Shown: positions 11,103 through 22,759 of the stretch, one piece after another
Position numbering within the stretch: position 1 is the stretch's first letter
Layout of the letters: the number at the start of each line of letters is the position of its first letter
Assembly: GCA_014621425.1 (NCBI GenBank)
Contig: JAANBB010000129.1
Coordinates: 1-64,000 of the forward strand
Source: Cylindrodendrum hubeiense
Lineage: Eukaryota > Ascomycota > Sordariomycetes > Hypocreales > Nectriaceae
Direction: 5' to 3'
DNA length: 64,000 nucleotides
Notes under the pieces: model-generated
The model's database searches: none
The model's input: only the letters and a program-made list of their open reading frames with translations
Told to the model about the DNA's origin: nothing
Made by a program: the position numbers and the translations under genes

Positions 11103-12665
11103 ATGGGTGCCCTCTACTACCTCCTTCACCCGAACCAGCTTCGGTCCATCATCCAATGGTATGTTACTTTCCCTACGATCACTCGTAAAGCTTGCGCGAC
11201 TCTGACTCTTTTGCTACAGGAAAGTCTGGCACGACCCCGTCCACACCCGTGACCCCAAGACCGAGTCGGCAGAGCTTCAGGAATGCTTCCGCTTCCTCAA
11301 CCTGACGAGCCGAAGTTTCTCGGCCGTCATCCAGGAGCTTAACCACGAGCTGCTCGTTCCCATTACCCTGTTCTACCTTGTCCTCCGCGGACTCGACACC
11401 ATTGAGGATGATATGACTCTCGACATCGAGAAGAAGGTCGCCATGCTGCGGAATTTCCACAACACCATGCTGCAGGACGGCTGGCAGTTCCACGAGAGCA
11501 AAGAGAAGGACCGAGAACTCCTCGAGAAGTTCGACGTTGTCGTCACTGAGCTCAAGAAGCTGAAGGAGCCCTACCTGGAGATCATCACGGATATCACGGT
11601 CAAGATGGGCAACGGCATGGCCGACTACGCCCAGAACACCGACATGATCGAGAATGGTGTCCAGACCATCGACGACTATGAGCTGTACTGCCACTACGTG
11701 GCTGGCCTGGTCGGAGAGGGTCTGACACGCCTACTCGTGTCCTCAGACCTCGCCAACCCCAAGCTCGCTGAGCGACCATCCCTGACCGAGTCCATGGGTC
11801 AATTCCTCCAGAAGACCAACATCATTCGTGACATCCACGAGGATTGGGAAGATGGTCGAAGGTGGTATCCCAAGGAGATCTGGAGCAAGCACGTCGACAA
11901 GTGGGAGGACCTTTTCGACCCCAAGCAGCGCCAAAAGGCCATCGAGTGCACTTCCGAGATGGTCCTCGACGCCTTGAAGCATGCCGAGGAGTGCCTCTTC
12001 TACATGGCTGGCATTAGAGATCAAAGTGCCTTCAACTTTGTTGCCATTCCCCAGGGCATGGCCATTGCCACGCTTGAGACCGTCTTCCGAAACCCTGCCG
12101 TGTTTGAGCGTAATGTCAAGATCACAAAGGGAGATGCCTGCCAGATTATGTTCGAGTGCACTCAGAACCTCGTCACAGTTTGCGAGGTCTTCCGAAAATA
12201 CACCCGAAAGATTCAGAAGAAGAACGACCCCAGGGACCCCAGCTACCTGGCCATCAGTGAGCAGTGCGGCAAGGTTAGTCTCCCACCAACACATCAAGCA
12301 GAACCTAGTCAACTAACGAGTGATAGATTGAGCAATTCATCGAGACCCTGTTCCCTCGTCAAGACCCCAAGAAGCTTGCCGTTGAGACCAAGCAGAAGAA
12401 GAACGACCAGCCCACAATGGACCCTGGCGAGGCTGCGGTTTTGTTCGGTGTTGTTATTATGAGCCTGCTCGCCATCTCGGGCATTATGGTGCGTAGCGAT
12501 TCACCATTCATTTGCGTTCATTGGAAGCTAACAATTGCATAGATTGGCACTGCCTGGTTCTTCGGCGCGAGATTTGACAATATCTTCAGTGAGCTTAGCG
12601 TGTTCCTGCCAGGAAGCGAGGGCAGCAAGCCCTTGATTACGGGTACGGGCCACGACGAATTGTAA
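11103..12665 (+). CDS. erg9: Squalene synthase (farnesyl-diphosphate farnesyltransferase)
   Basis: It joins two farnesyl diphosphates, using NADPH, to make squalene, the first committed step of ergosterol synthesis at the ER membrane. Exons are 11103-11158, 11220-12273, 12327-12488 and 12543-12665, giving 464 residues, the usual fungal length. The start MGALYYLLHP and the phases at all three introns fit the family. The first aspartate-rich motif DTIEDD is at residues 78-83. The second, DIHEDWEDGR, starts near residue 223. The Tyr-bearing helix segment ELYCHYVAGLVGEGLTRLL is intact. Near the C-terminus a hydrophobic segment (VLFGVVIMSLLAISGIMIGT) is the ER anchor, and the last intron falls within it. 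The last residues, GHDEL, resemble an HDEL signal, but the anchor should place that end in the ER lumen or membrane interface, so its meaning is unclear. Confidence 0.97.
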
Positions 12666-13721
12666 AATTATCCACCTGCTTTTGGGGTTTGTTTCTTGTC
12701 ACCTTTTTCACGATATCCTAACGTACATAACACAATACCAGCCCCCCTCACAAGGAGTCGGGGGGCCAAGCCTGACGGACATGTGGGCTATATACTCTTG
12801 TTAATACAACCAGCAGACAGCGTGGCACATAGCGGTGTCACGCTGCATTCAACGTGTCCCCGGTGCCAACTCTTGCATGTGCCTTAGCGCGAAGAGATTT
12901 GGTCGCTCTTCCTGCTCATGTCATCGACCGATCCAGCACGGATGTCAAATTGCAATTCAGTCCTTTCATGACTGTGGTTGTGCCGAAGAAGTGCTTATAT
13001 CAACACCCGTCGCTCACTGGCTCCCGTATTCATACGATGGCCCGCTGCGAGTCTGTCTTGACGTCACTCGGACGATGGACTCTAACGCGGCGAGCAAACA
13101 TGCCATCTCGCAATATCCAATGTTTCATAGTCAATATACACGTAACGTTTCTCCCGCACCCTACCCCCCTGTCCTGTACCATGGTATATCCGTGCAGCTA
13201 GTATATCCGCAAGGTCGCATCGTCGGGACAGCTGTAAGTGAGGCTCGTGGTTTCATCTACGCATGCCACGCTGGGTTGCAGCTGCGGGATGCAAGGATAT
13301 ACGCGCCTGTCTTACGGTTTACATGGTGTGCCTACGCGCCCACGTCCAGCTGGAGTCGTAAACAAGATGCCGCACGATGAAGGCCAAGCCTTCGAGGCCC
13401 GTTGCGAGTTTAGTAGCTATGAGAATCACGCACTGATGATTCTGCGGAGACGGCGGGTCCGGGAGACATGTCCAAATTGCTAGATGCCGAGTAGCATGCT
13501 CTTAGATGTTATTGGTCTGGTTAGCGTTTGTTCCTCCGCGTCGACACCTGTTCATATGATCTTCGCTCTGAGGTCGCCTGTTGCCTACTCCTCGGGATTG
13601 TGTCGTGGCCGTTTTTAACAGGATCGGTACACCACGTCACTACCAAATATATATATGATTCCGACGTTTTGGTCTTCTGTTCGTCTTTACCTATTCACAT
13701 TACAAGTGGGAGATTTTTACA
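12666..13721. other. Intergenic region
   Basis: It holds the 3' flank of squalene synthase and the upstream region of the Hsp70-like gene. ORFs of up to 181 codons overlap in several frames, and none has a domain or natural composition. I see no RNA gene or repeat. Confidence 0.45.
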
Positions 13722-14794
13722 ATGGGTCATCACCATATTATGTTTTTGGCTTCACTCCTCAGATTTATATCCCTTCTGGGCCTTGTCTCGCCCGCGGAAG
13801 CATGGGATCCATCACAGGCGAGAGTTCCCGGCATCGCTTTCGGTCTGACGCCTGACGCCGGGTATGCCGCCAGTCTGTCTCACCGCTGCAGTCCGTGTTA
13901 ACCAGGCATAGCACGGCCGCCATCCGCTTTCCGAACAGCACGGTCGTCCATATGGCCCGCACGGAATGGAATCAGTCGCAGCCGTATAGGACCTTCATGA
14001 GGAAAGCCGACGGCCCTCCGGCGGATGTCGAGCGATGTCACTGGCTGATGTCATACTTCACCGGCTGTGGCAGAGATGCCGATTTTGAAGCTGTCAAAGT
14101 CCTATTACTCGATCTCAAGGAGATGGTAGAAGCAGTCCTTCGCACGAATATCTGCTTCGCTGACGTGGTCATCGCCGACCTCGGCCAAACCTACCAGGGT
14201 CGTATTATCGAAGAGGCCCTCGCTGCAATTGGTCTCCGACAGAGTACTAGCGTAGCTAGCGCTCCTAAGCTGGCTGCGTTGGCCTACAGCTTCGAAAACC
14301 CAGACGATAATGCGCCTGAGCGACTCGTCCTCGTCATCGACTACAGCAAATCCCACTTGAACCTCGCCATCTTCTGCGACGACGAGGGCATCACCATGGA
14401 ACCCGTCCGTCAAGACTACCAGATGGGCCTCGGTGCATCGAACGAGATAAATTCCCAGCACTGGGGCGACGTGGACAACGCCATTGGTCAGTTCTTGCTC
14501 TCCCCATTTGGGGACTCCTATAAGGGCAGCCCGCTGCCGCGTCACATATCAAAGCTTGTCCTGTACGGTGACGCGATGGAGCAGAGGTTCCGTGATGCCT
14601 TGATGATGCATGTAAAGGTGGGCAAGGAGCTCGTGGAGAAGGCGTACGTGTACAGCCCAGCGGGCGCAGGCGCCGTGCCCATGGCGGAGAGATCGTTCCA
14701 TCGTCAAAACAGCATCGATTTTTATGGCGAGGCGACGTTTGGGTGCAAATGGCGATCTAAGCTGTATCATAAGAGGGCCCACGATGAGCTATGA
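13722..14794 (+). CDS. ER-type Hsp70-like (ASKHA-fold) protein with HDEL end; frame broken near 13856-13898
   Basis: The ATG at 13722 opens a frame with a clear signal peptide (hydrophobic core FLASLLRFISLLGLVSP, then AEA). It is followed by PGIAFGLTPDAGYAASLSHR, which sits where the phosphate-1 strand of Hsp70 should be. This frame stops at 13899. The frame at 13856-14794 carries the rest: VLTRHSTAAIRFPNSTVV, VIADLGQTYQGRIIEEAL, LVLVIDYSKSHLNLAIF and ISKLVLYGDAMEQRF. These match the order of blocks in an actin/Hsp70 nucleotide-binding domain. The protein ends HDEL, the fungal ER-retrieval signal. Signal peptide and HDEL together point to an ER-lumenal protein of about 350 residues without the usual Hsp70 substrate domain. 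The two frames differ by one missing base, and no intron I tested joins them. It is either a recent pseudogene or an assembly error. If translation starts at 13952, the signal peptide is lost. Confidence 0.6.
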
Positions 14795-15614
14795 GTAGTG
14801 TTTCTACAGCCATGATTCGGCTTGAGCACTCTACTCGAGAAGCAAAGTCCACATAACTATGTACGCTCGTTCACCTATCTCGACACGCTAAACCCCTGTG
14901 CCGCGGTTTCGAATCGCACCGTCGCATCCCTGGTCTCCTCGTGCGTTTACCGTCGATCAATAAACGTGCAATAAGCATCCCAAATCCTAGCCGCTAGCAC
15001 TCGAGCCCCCTACTTGAATCCTCTTTCGCCGCACAGCCAAAGATGGAAGATTCTTCCGCCCGTGCCTGTATCTTCAGGGCCGCAGCCTCCCCGGTCCCCG
15101 GTCCCTCGGTTCCGTCCGCGTCCGGACGGGGGTTAGGCCTGTGGCCGCCTCGGCCTGAGGGGTTACATCGTGGCGGGGACGCGGCCTCTGCGAGAAATCT
15201 TCCGACTTGGGGCTGCAGCGGACGACCCCCTGACAGATCTCGTTTCACCATCCTCGGGTATTCGAGAGTCGGGTTCTCTTTTAAACGACCCGCCTTTTAG
15301 AGAATAGTTTTACACAGACGTTTAGGTGATCAGGGATTCACTTGCTTCTTCGACATGGTGAAAATAGTCCAATAATATGTACTGTCTATCCGTTCAACCC
15401 GCTTTCCATTTCCGGCGAGAAAAACCCCCCGCTCAAACACGAGGGGGCCATGAAAAGAAGTGACACAATAATGTCAATAAAGAGGCCCCCGTACTTTCTA
15501 TATTACATACACGCAAACACACACGTGAATTGAGGGTTTCCCCAACCGTAGGCTAGCCAATCGTCCCTGAATTTTGGATCATCTCTTTCCCTGTTCCCAT
15601 TTCCTCGTTGACAT
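14795..15614. other. Intergenic region between convergent genes
   Basis: The shared 3' flank of the Hsp70-like (+) and subtilisin (-) genes. The short ORFs lack domains. Nothing else is recognisable. Confidence 0.5.
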
Positions 15615-17160
15615 CTATTGGTTTCCGTTGTTGGCGATGAGGTTGGTCGTGCCATCGACGTTATTGACAACCGAGGCGCCAGACTGAGTGGCGAGACTCT
15701 TCATGAGCTCGACAACTTCGGCGGGGTCGGTGATGCCCTGGAAGGCCATAAGGTAGGCGGCGAGACCGGCGACGTGAGGAGAGGCTATTAAGACATGTCA
15801 GAATATACTCAGAATACAGTAAATGGAAAGAAGATGAGGCATACCCATGCTAGTACCGCTCAAAGTAGCCTGGGCGGTATCAGAGTCGATTCCAACGCTA
15901 AGAACGTTTACGCCAGGAGCGTAGATATCGACACCAGTTCCGAAGTTGGAGAAACTGGCTCGCACGTCGGTCGTTGCATCAATGGCACCAACGGTGACAG
16001 CCTTCGCTGCAGAGCCGGGGGAGGTGTTGGCGGTATCTTGCTGCTCATGTTGTCAGCCAATGCATAGGGGATGACCTCATTTATCACTTACGTTCTCGTT
16101 GCCAGCAGCCACAACGGGGACAATGCCAGCCGCGAAAATAGCGTCAATGGCATTGTTGAGGGCTTGTGAAAAGGATCCTCCCAAGGACATGTTCATAACA
16201 GCCTTTCCGCCGGTGTTCGTGCTGTTAACTTGACTGACGACAAACTGCATGCCCTCAAGGACACCAGAGTTGCTGCCACCGCCGCTAGCATCCAGAACCT
16301 TGACTGCAACAAGATTGACCTTCTTAGCGACTCCAAAAGTAGCACCACCAATAGTACCAGAGACGTGGCTGCCATGACCGTTCTCATCATCGTCCTATTT
16401 CCAGTTAGCTCGTCGAATCCCTGCGTAGCGCCAACAGAAACCGGGGTCCACATACAATGTTGTCGACGAAGTTGGCACCAAAGGTGGCACGGCCCTCAAA
16501 TTCGGTGTGGGTGGTTCGGATACCAGTGTCGACTACATAAACAGTGATATCCTCACCCGCAGAATCATCGAAGATGTAGGTCTCGGTGTTGGGCGCCGCG
16601 TGAGACAGGCGATTGAGACCGGGGGTGGCGTTGATCTGGGCGATGGCGCCAGTGATGTTGACCTTGGTATCGGCCTCGATATATGCAACCTCCTCAGCGT
16701 TGTAAAGATCTTGCACCATGTCGTCGTCGGCATCGAGGGTCATGGCGCGCCACTTGTTCATGTTGAAGGTGCTGACCTTGGTGGACAACATGTGACCGGT
16801 ACTACTTCGCTTGTTGAGATTTCGCTTCTTGACGGCGTTGATCCAATTTGTCTGCTTGATGTTGATAGCATCATCGTCAAAGGTGTCGTTGTAAACAACA
16901 ATGTATCGGTTCGAAATGATGTTGGAGGCGTCGGGGTTGGAAACCAGAGGCCGGAGGAAACTGCTAATACCAACGTCGCTAAGCGAGTCGGAGACGGAGT
17001 CGACCACGTCGGAAAGGGAGTCGGTCACATCCTTCAAGTTCAGGGAGTCGGGCAGACCCAAGGAGTCGGGCAGGTCAACGGGGGGTTGAGCCACAGGGGC
17101 GGCGACCACGAGGGGCAGAGCCAAGATGAGGGAGGCGAAAAGAGACTTGAGGGGCGCCAT
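15615..17160 (-). CDS. Secreted subtilisin-like serine protease (peptidase S8, proteinase K type)
   Basis: An extracellular endoprotease made as a prepro-enzyme. Exons are 17160-16456, 16394-16092, 16040-15845 and 15784-15615, giving 457 residues. All introns have GTATG/GTAAG-type donors and keep phase. A signal peptide ([18 protein letters not shown]) is followed by a Leu/Ser/Asp-rich stretch and an I9 inhibitor-like prodomain ([15 protein letters not shown] to [11 protein letters not shown]). The catalytic triad is complete: Asp211 in [13 protein letters not shown], His242 in NGHGSHVSG and Ser400 in GTSMASPHVAG. The fourth residue block is [10 protein letters not shown] and the oxyanion Asn is in AAGNEN. 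The third intron splits the codon after the catalytic SM. Length and motifs fit fungal proteinase K-like enzymes, which degrade protein in soil, hosts or insects. The Ser/Asp/Leu-rich insert (residues about 28-68) between signal and prodomain is longer than usual. Confidence 0.95.
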
Positions 17161-20100
17161 GATAGTCGGTATTTTCGTTTTCTTTTTGTGATGTGGTAAA
17201 AAAAAAGTTACTGGAGCAGGAGTAGTGAACCGAGTCCAGCAGTTTCAACTATATCTCGATGCGTCTAGCAAGCTCAGGTTCGAGAAGTAAAGTGAAGGTA
17301 TTCTCAGTCGTGGACTGAAAGATTGGACAATCGAATGAGTGATAACTCGAATGAGTGGTAACAGAGGAGGCGGGCGATCAACGCTCCTCTCGAATCAGTG
17401 GAATAGACAAGGAGTGTCGAGTGTAAAAGGAGGGTGATTAGGAGACTGGCTCGTAGTACACAAGAGGGAAGGGAAAGGAAGGAAAATAGGAAGAGGAATG
17501 GAAAACAACAATAGAAAGATCCAAAAGGAAGTCTCTCAGAATAGAACAATAGAATAAAACAACCGGGCCAGCAGCGATTTGAAAGCGGGCGTGCTGGCTT
17601 AAAAGGAGACGGCAAACAATACGGTGGGACAATTCGGCGGACAATGCAGTGGGTGGCATGGCATCTGCAGACTCGCCGGCAAGGCGCCCTGTGAGTGGTG
17701 GCATCAGACCTTGCAGGCCAATGCTAACCCCAGGCGGCGAGACCCCTGGGGAGAGCCGCAAGATCCATTCTGGGGACGAGGTTTGCAACGGGGCTAGGGA
17801 CAGGGGTTTGAGGATACAGGGGGTGGGAATACTTAGTGTATCAATGCGCTGGGCTACGGTCGGAGAATGGCTGCCAAGTCAAACGTGCTGCTCCTGGCTC
17901 ACTGGTGGACTGCACGGGTAGAGGCCTCGTACAGTTGAAAATTTCCAGGTTGGATCTTTTGGCAGTGCTCCTGGGCTCCTGGTAGAGGATCTCAAACCAG
18001 GTCACAACGAAGCAGCCCAGTCTGTGCAGCACGGGCAGTAGCAGCTGTGGTGCTGACGAAACTGACGAAACCACAACTGCTTGAGCCACTGTGACGGCCT
18101 CGTGTCCGATGTCATGTTTGGTTCAGGAGATGGCCGCCGCCGATTGGCTGACGCCGGTGGACTGGACTGCAGTTTTGGTGCGTGAGCCTTGGGCTCGGGG
18201 GAGTGCGTCGTCATTGAGCAACGCGGCCGGCTCAGAGGTCGCGACGGGGGTCAGGACCACTGCCTCGGAGCTGACAAGTACCGAATGTGGCACGCAGACT
18301 TTCTTTGGACCACGACGTTTGTTATTGCTGCTTCCAGCCGCCGGAGAGTCAGCAATTCCAGTCATTAGCGAGGCAGACCAATACAACCTCTCAATTACCA
18401 GGCCCAGCCAATGAGCACAGCGCTAAAGCCTTTCTCACCAGATCCCGACAACCAGTCGAGCCGAGGGCGGTGAATCCGGTGCCATCCTGGGTAGCTTGTC
18501 AGGGCCAGGAGGCGACAGGGCTACAGGCGTCCTGACCTGGACTCTGGACCTGTCGATCCCCTGTCCGCCACGGGATGCTTTGTCCGTATTGATCTTCAGT
18601 TAGGGTTGGTTCCTTGATCCCATGAGCTAAATCGAGCACCCAACCCATGGTGTTTATCTTTCGGCGCAGCAGCATCAACGACATGCAATTCTAGCCTCGA
18701 AAGTAAGCATCGAGGAGGATCTGTCTCGATGTAGTCGCAGATTGAGAGAAGCTGGGCGGGAAATTCATGCAGGTGCCAGAGCAGCCTCTAGCAGCATTGC
18801 TCCACGGGAGGCAGCACGGCTCGCTCATCTGGACGCCCCCTGGTTTCCATCTGGTGTGCTTGGCGTCCAGACTCCGGTAAGCTTGGCATCTGCGAAACCC
18901 AAGGTGACATCGTAGTGAGGAGATCCACCCACTGGAAACCAACCCTGATCCGGCGGTGGCGCCCCTGGATTCTGCCTCCGTCCCGCGTCCCGTCGCTGTC
19001 AATGGTCCCCGCTGCCCGATGTGAAACGGACGAACCCCCCGCTGCCCAGTGGCTATTGCCACCCGTCTTGCAGAGCGACGTGTACACCTTGTTTGGCTGC
19101 TCTGAGTGGTCCTTGCCTCACGTCGCCTCCGGGTGCCCTCTAATATCGATCGGAAGCGTCTCCTTTCCGCTGGTGAGAGCCAGCCATTGCCGCCGCTGGG
19201 GCCATCATGATACGTAGGTCAAATGGTCATTCCATACTTGCTTTGCGCGGCGTTTAATGCATGGGAAATTTAGGAACATGTTTCTCAGCTGCTCCCTCTG
19301 CCCAGACTTCTCGCGGGACTCTCGGCAGCCACGCCCAGAGTCGACTGCCAAGGGACTGTTTGTCCAGTCCCTAACTGGTCGTCAGCACCGAACACAACGG
19401 ACGACGAGCTCTGCGGGGGCCTCCGAAAACCCGGCCGGTCGGGGAGAGAGCTTGCGGGACACGGACCCTGCGTGTCTCGAAGTGGCCGGGTATCGATGGG
19501 GAAGTGTGTCGGATTGTGGTGTGGCTCTCGCCAAAGCCATGGGCCAGGAGCATGGGGTGCCCTACTTTCGAGGGCCCAGGGACGGAGGTTCCGCTGGATT
19601 CGGACGCGCGACATGTGCTTCTCCTTGCTCTCTTCCAGGCATCGTCCAGGTATCGTCCAGGCATTCGGTGCATCCGAACTCCGTAAACAGACAACCATGA
19701 TGGCGTAGGCCGGCCCATGCCTTGAACCTTGCCTGCGCAATACCGGTTGTCCCATCATGCGAGGATGCAGAAGCGTCCTCTGCACGGGTGGCGGGGCGGT
19801 CAAATCATAGGCTATTCCGTACCAGTCGTGTAGTAAAGTAAAGTGTAAGGTAGAGTTTTAGGTGTGTAGATGATCCTTTTAGTTGGTGTTTGCTTGCACA
19901 TGGCTTCTATTCTGGGAAGGTAGCTCCTACCTTGCTCAACCCTCCTGCTTAGGGCTGCAGGGCTCGCCGTTTTCCGGAGGAGCAGACGATGGAGGCCTTG
20001 CCTGCCTTGGCTGCCTTGGCTGCTTTCCGATTTCATGCCAGATGGGAGATGGGAGATGATGCATGGGCATGACATGCGCCCCCTAAACATCAAGATCTGC

Positions 20101-22759
20101 TTTTCACATCTCCGAATGCGTTTGCGTATGCTTCTGTATCACCTGCGAGGCGCGGGGTAGAGTGACCGGTCCCTGATTCCCGACTCGTCAACAAGGACCA
20201 AAACATTATGCTTCAATCTCCAGATGAGATGCGGCCCATCCCTCTCGTCTCGTCTCGCCTCGTCTTCCCCTCATCCCAAGATGGCATCTGCGACGTATCC
20301 CGCAATGGACGGGTTTCCCTACCCTCGGCGTGGTCTCAACCGGGGCCTCGTAGACGCCGATCTGTTTTGTCACCTCCAGTGTTGCGCCTCGTCTTCATCT
20401 CAGTTCATCCTCAGCCTATTGGCATCTCGACAAAGAGCTGTGAAGAGATACATGGACGTTTCACGGGCGTCTCATGGCCAAAGAAATCCTCCCACAGCCT
20501 CCCTCCCTTATTAGGACCTCTATGCAAGTGGATCTCTCTCCCGCACAGATATGAGGCAGGTCAGGTTGCAGCCACGGGCTGCCTCCTGGCCTCGTCACCG
20601 AACCGAACAATCTGGAGGCGGATCTCTCTCAGATGGCTAGCATTCTTGTTTGGACCCAAGTTTGTATTGATGCATCTAACCTAATGTGCATCTTTATTTG
20701 GCTCGTAAAACAAGCGAGCCTATTGGGGACTGACGATGAGAAAAATGTTGTCTCAGCCACCGGTTTTGACGTGCCGGTGCTGACGAGGTAGATTCGTCAG
20801 TTTGCCGCCCACTCAGACTTGAGACTGGAATGAAATTTTGAGTGTTGGCGAAACAAGGAATCGCTAGCGAGTCCAAAATTTCCCTCCATGACTAGCTTGG
20901 AACATCATGTCGAAGGTCGCTAGTAGTTAAGAGGCTTCGGAACGCGATCGGAGCGTCGCATTTCTTCCGAGGAAACTTGGCTCTTTTCTCATCACGACTT
21001 GCAGCAACGGTGCAACCAACGCGGTGCTGTTGTGGGGGACGAGGACTAATGAGAGATGACGTCTAAACACGCCCTGCCTAATCTAGGAACGCATGTTCTG
21101 TCGATGAGATCATGAGAAGCAGGGTCGTGCAGATCGTCCGCCAGGCGGCGCTGCGCTAACAACTGCAGACGAGGCTGTCTCAGGGTCTGCGTGCTTTGTT
21201 AGTAGCAAGCAGGCAAACCCTTTGCTGCAAAGGGCATTTTGATGCCACCAAAGTCAACCAGAGGCGTCCATTAGCTCACTGGCGAGACCCGTTCGCTGCC
21301 TGTGTCCGGGCATTGGGGTTGATAACACCTGTTGATGCCGGGATGCCCAATCGCCTCGGTTCTGGAACTTGGTATACTTTAGACGCACCTGTAGCGTGCA
21401 GGTCGCCCTTGATCGGCTTGGCCACACTGAGGCGTCCACGTCTCTGTGCTGGCCGGCCTCGGGCATGGGGTGGAGCAGAAGTGGTCAGTCTCACGGAATA
21501 CTTGATCGTCACCAGTTTGCTGATGTATTTCGACTGGACTCTCGGATGGTCTCGGCTGCCAACGCAACGCAGGTGATGTCCATCATCCGCCCCGGAAAGA
21601 GTCTGATGATGGCATCCACGGCATCCACGCCTCCACATACATGCCTTGGGTGCCGGTACGGGAGTAGCTTGTCTCTGTAGATGCGTAATCTGCAGCCCCG
21701 CCCCGCCGCCGGCACGCGACCCCCAAAATTACAGATTGCGGGCACCCACATTCACGTCGATTTGGCGTGGAGTCGTGGCAGCGCGTAAAGTGCAACTCGC
21801 ATCTAATCTCTCTGCGCAGCGCATCATTACAGATTGGTCCGTCTCGGACCGCAACGGTACCTACATACGTGGACGCCTGCGAGGGGGAAATTATAATATC
21901 GGAAGAGGGGAGAACAAAAAGCACGCGGGTAGGCACGTCCACTGCCACTGCCACTGGCTGGCTCGGCCACACACGCACATGGCTGCCACTCACAGGTCAG
22001 AGCAGCCCTCCACTATCGATGACGGATAGCAGGCTGTGATATCACTGCCACTTCGACCACCCCCGTCGTCACCGGTGAGTTGCAGCAATGCGCTTGTTGG
22101 GGATCTCGGGGCGTGGCATTGTGGAGGGAGAGCGGACGGAAGGAGAGCTGGGCAATGCGAGAGGGCGCATGAGTCGCGGATAGAGAGCGCGACACGCAAA
22201 TAGAGACTGGCAAGCAAAGACAGGCAAGCAGAGACAGGCAAGCAGAGACAGGCAAACAGAGACAAACAAACCAGTGCACAGGGAGAGGCCAGGCCAAAAG
22301 AGGCAAACAAGCCAGAGGAGGGGGCGAATGAGTGCTAATAAACGCCTCCCACTCTCCTTGGGTCCTTGGGCCGTGCCGTGCTGCGCTGTGCTGCCACTGC
22401 TGCGCTGGACCGCTGCGGTCAACCCTGGTTGCGTTCGGCGCCGGTTTTGATTGCGATTCCCCCTCCCTGGCCTGGCACTGGCACTGACGACCCGACAGTC
22501 ACCTGTTTCTGATCTCTCCGCTCTGCTCTACTCCGCGGTGGCCGTCCCGGTTTTAGTGATTCATTTCTCTCTATCTGTCTCTCATCTTCCCTTGTCGTCC
22601 CTTGTCTTGGGCAGCAATTCGCCTTGGCCGACCTCGTAGTGCATCCCGTCTCTCACGCTGCTCGCCTCCTCCCTATATCCGTCTCCTTCATCCGTGCCCC
22701 CTCTCCGTCCTAGAGCCGCCGCCTTGAAATGCCCACCGAGCCGACGTCAGCGACGTTTC
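17161..22759. other. Long gene-poor region between divergent genes
   Basis: A 5.6 kb gap between the subtilisin (-) and F-box-like (+) genes. ORFs of up to 172 codons occur, overlapping on both strands and without domains, as expected by chance in GC-rich DNA. The proximal 300 bases before the subtilisin start are purine-rich on the plus strand. A 14-bp tandem repeat lies at 22204-22273, and a C/T-rich leader precedes the F-box gene (22540-22690). I see no transposon termini, tRNA or rRNA. Confidence 0.45.
22204..22273. repeat. Tandem repeat, 14-bp unit, about five copies
   Basis: The unit AGACAGGCAAGCAG is repeated head to tail. Two central copies are exact (22218-22231 and 22232-22245), and the flanking copies differ at one to five bases. 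It lies about 490 bases upstream of the F-box-like start. Confidence 0.85.

Noticed and set aside
12651..12662. C-terminal GHDEL of squalene synthase read as an ER-retrieval signal
   Set aside because: The protein is held by its C-terminal membrane anchor, so retrieval is probably not needed; its orientation is also uncertain.
14906..14920. GGTTTCGAATCGCACC-like stretch suggesting a tRNA T-loop
   Set aside because: The surrounding bases do not form an acceptor stem, D-arm or anticodon arm at the right spacing.
18091..19803. Several ORFs of 100-172 codons in the gap before the F-box gene
   Set aside because: They overlap on both strands and are rich in Arg, Pro, Ser and Gly, as expected for shadow ORFs in GC-rich non-coding DNA.
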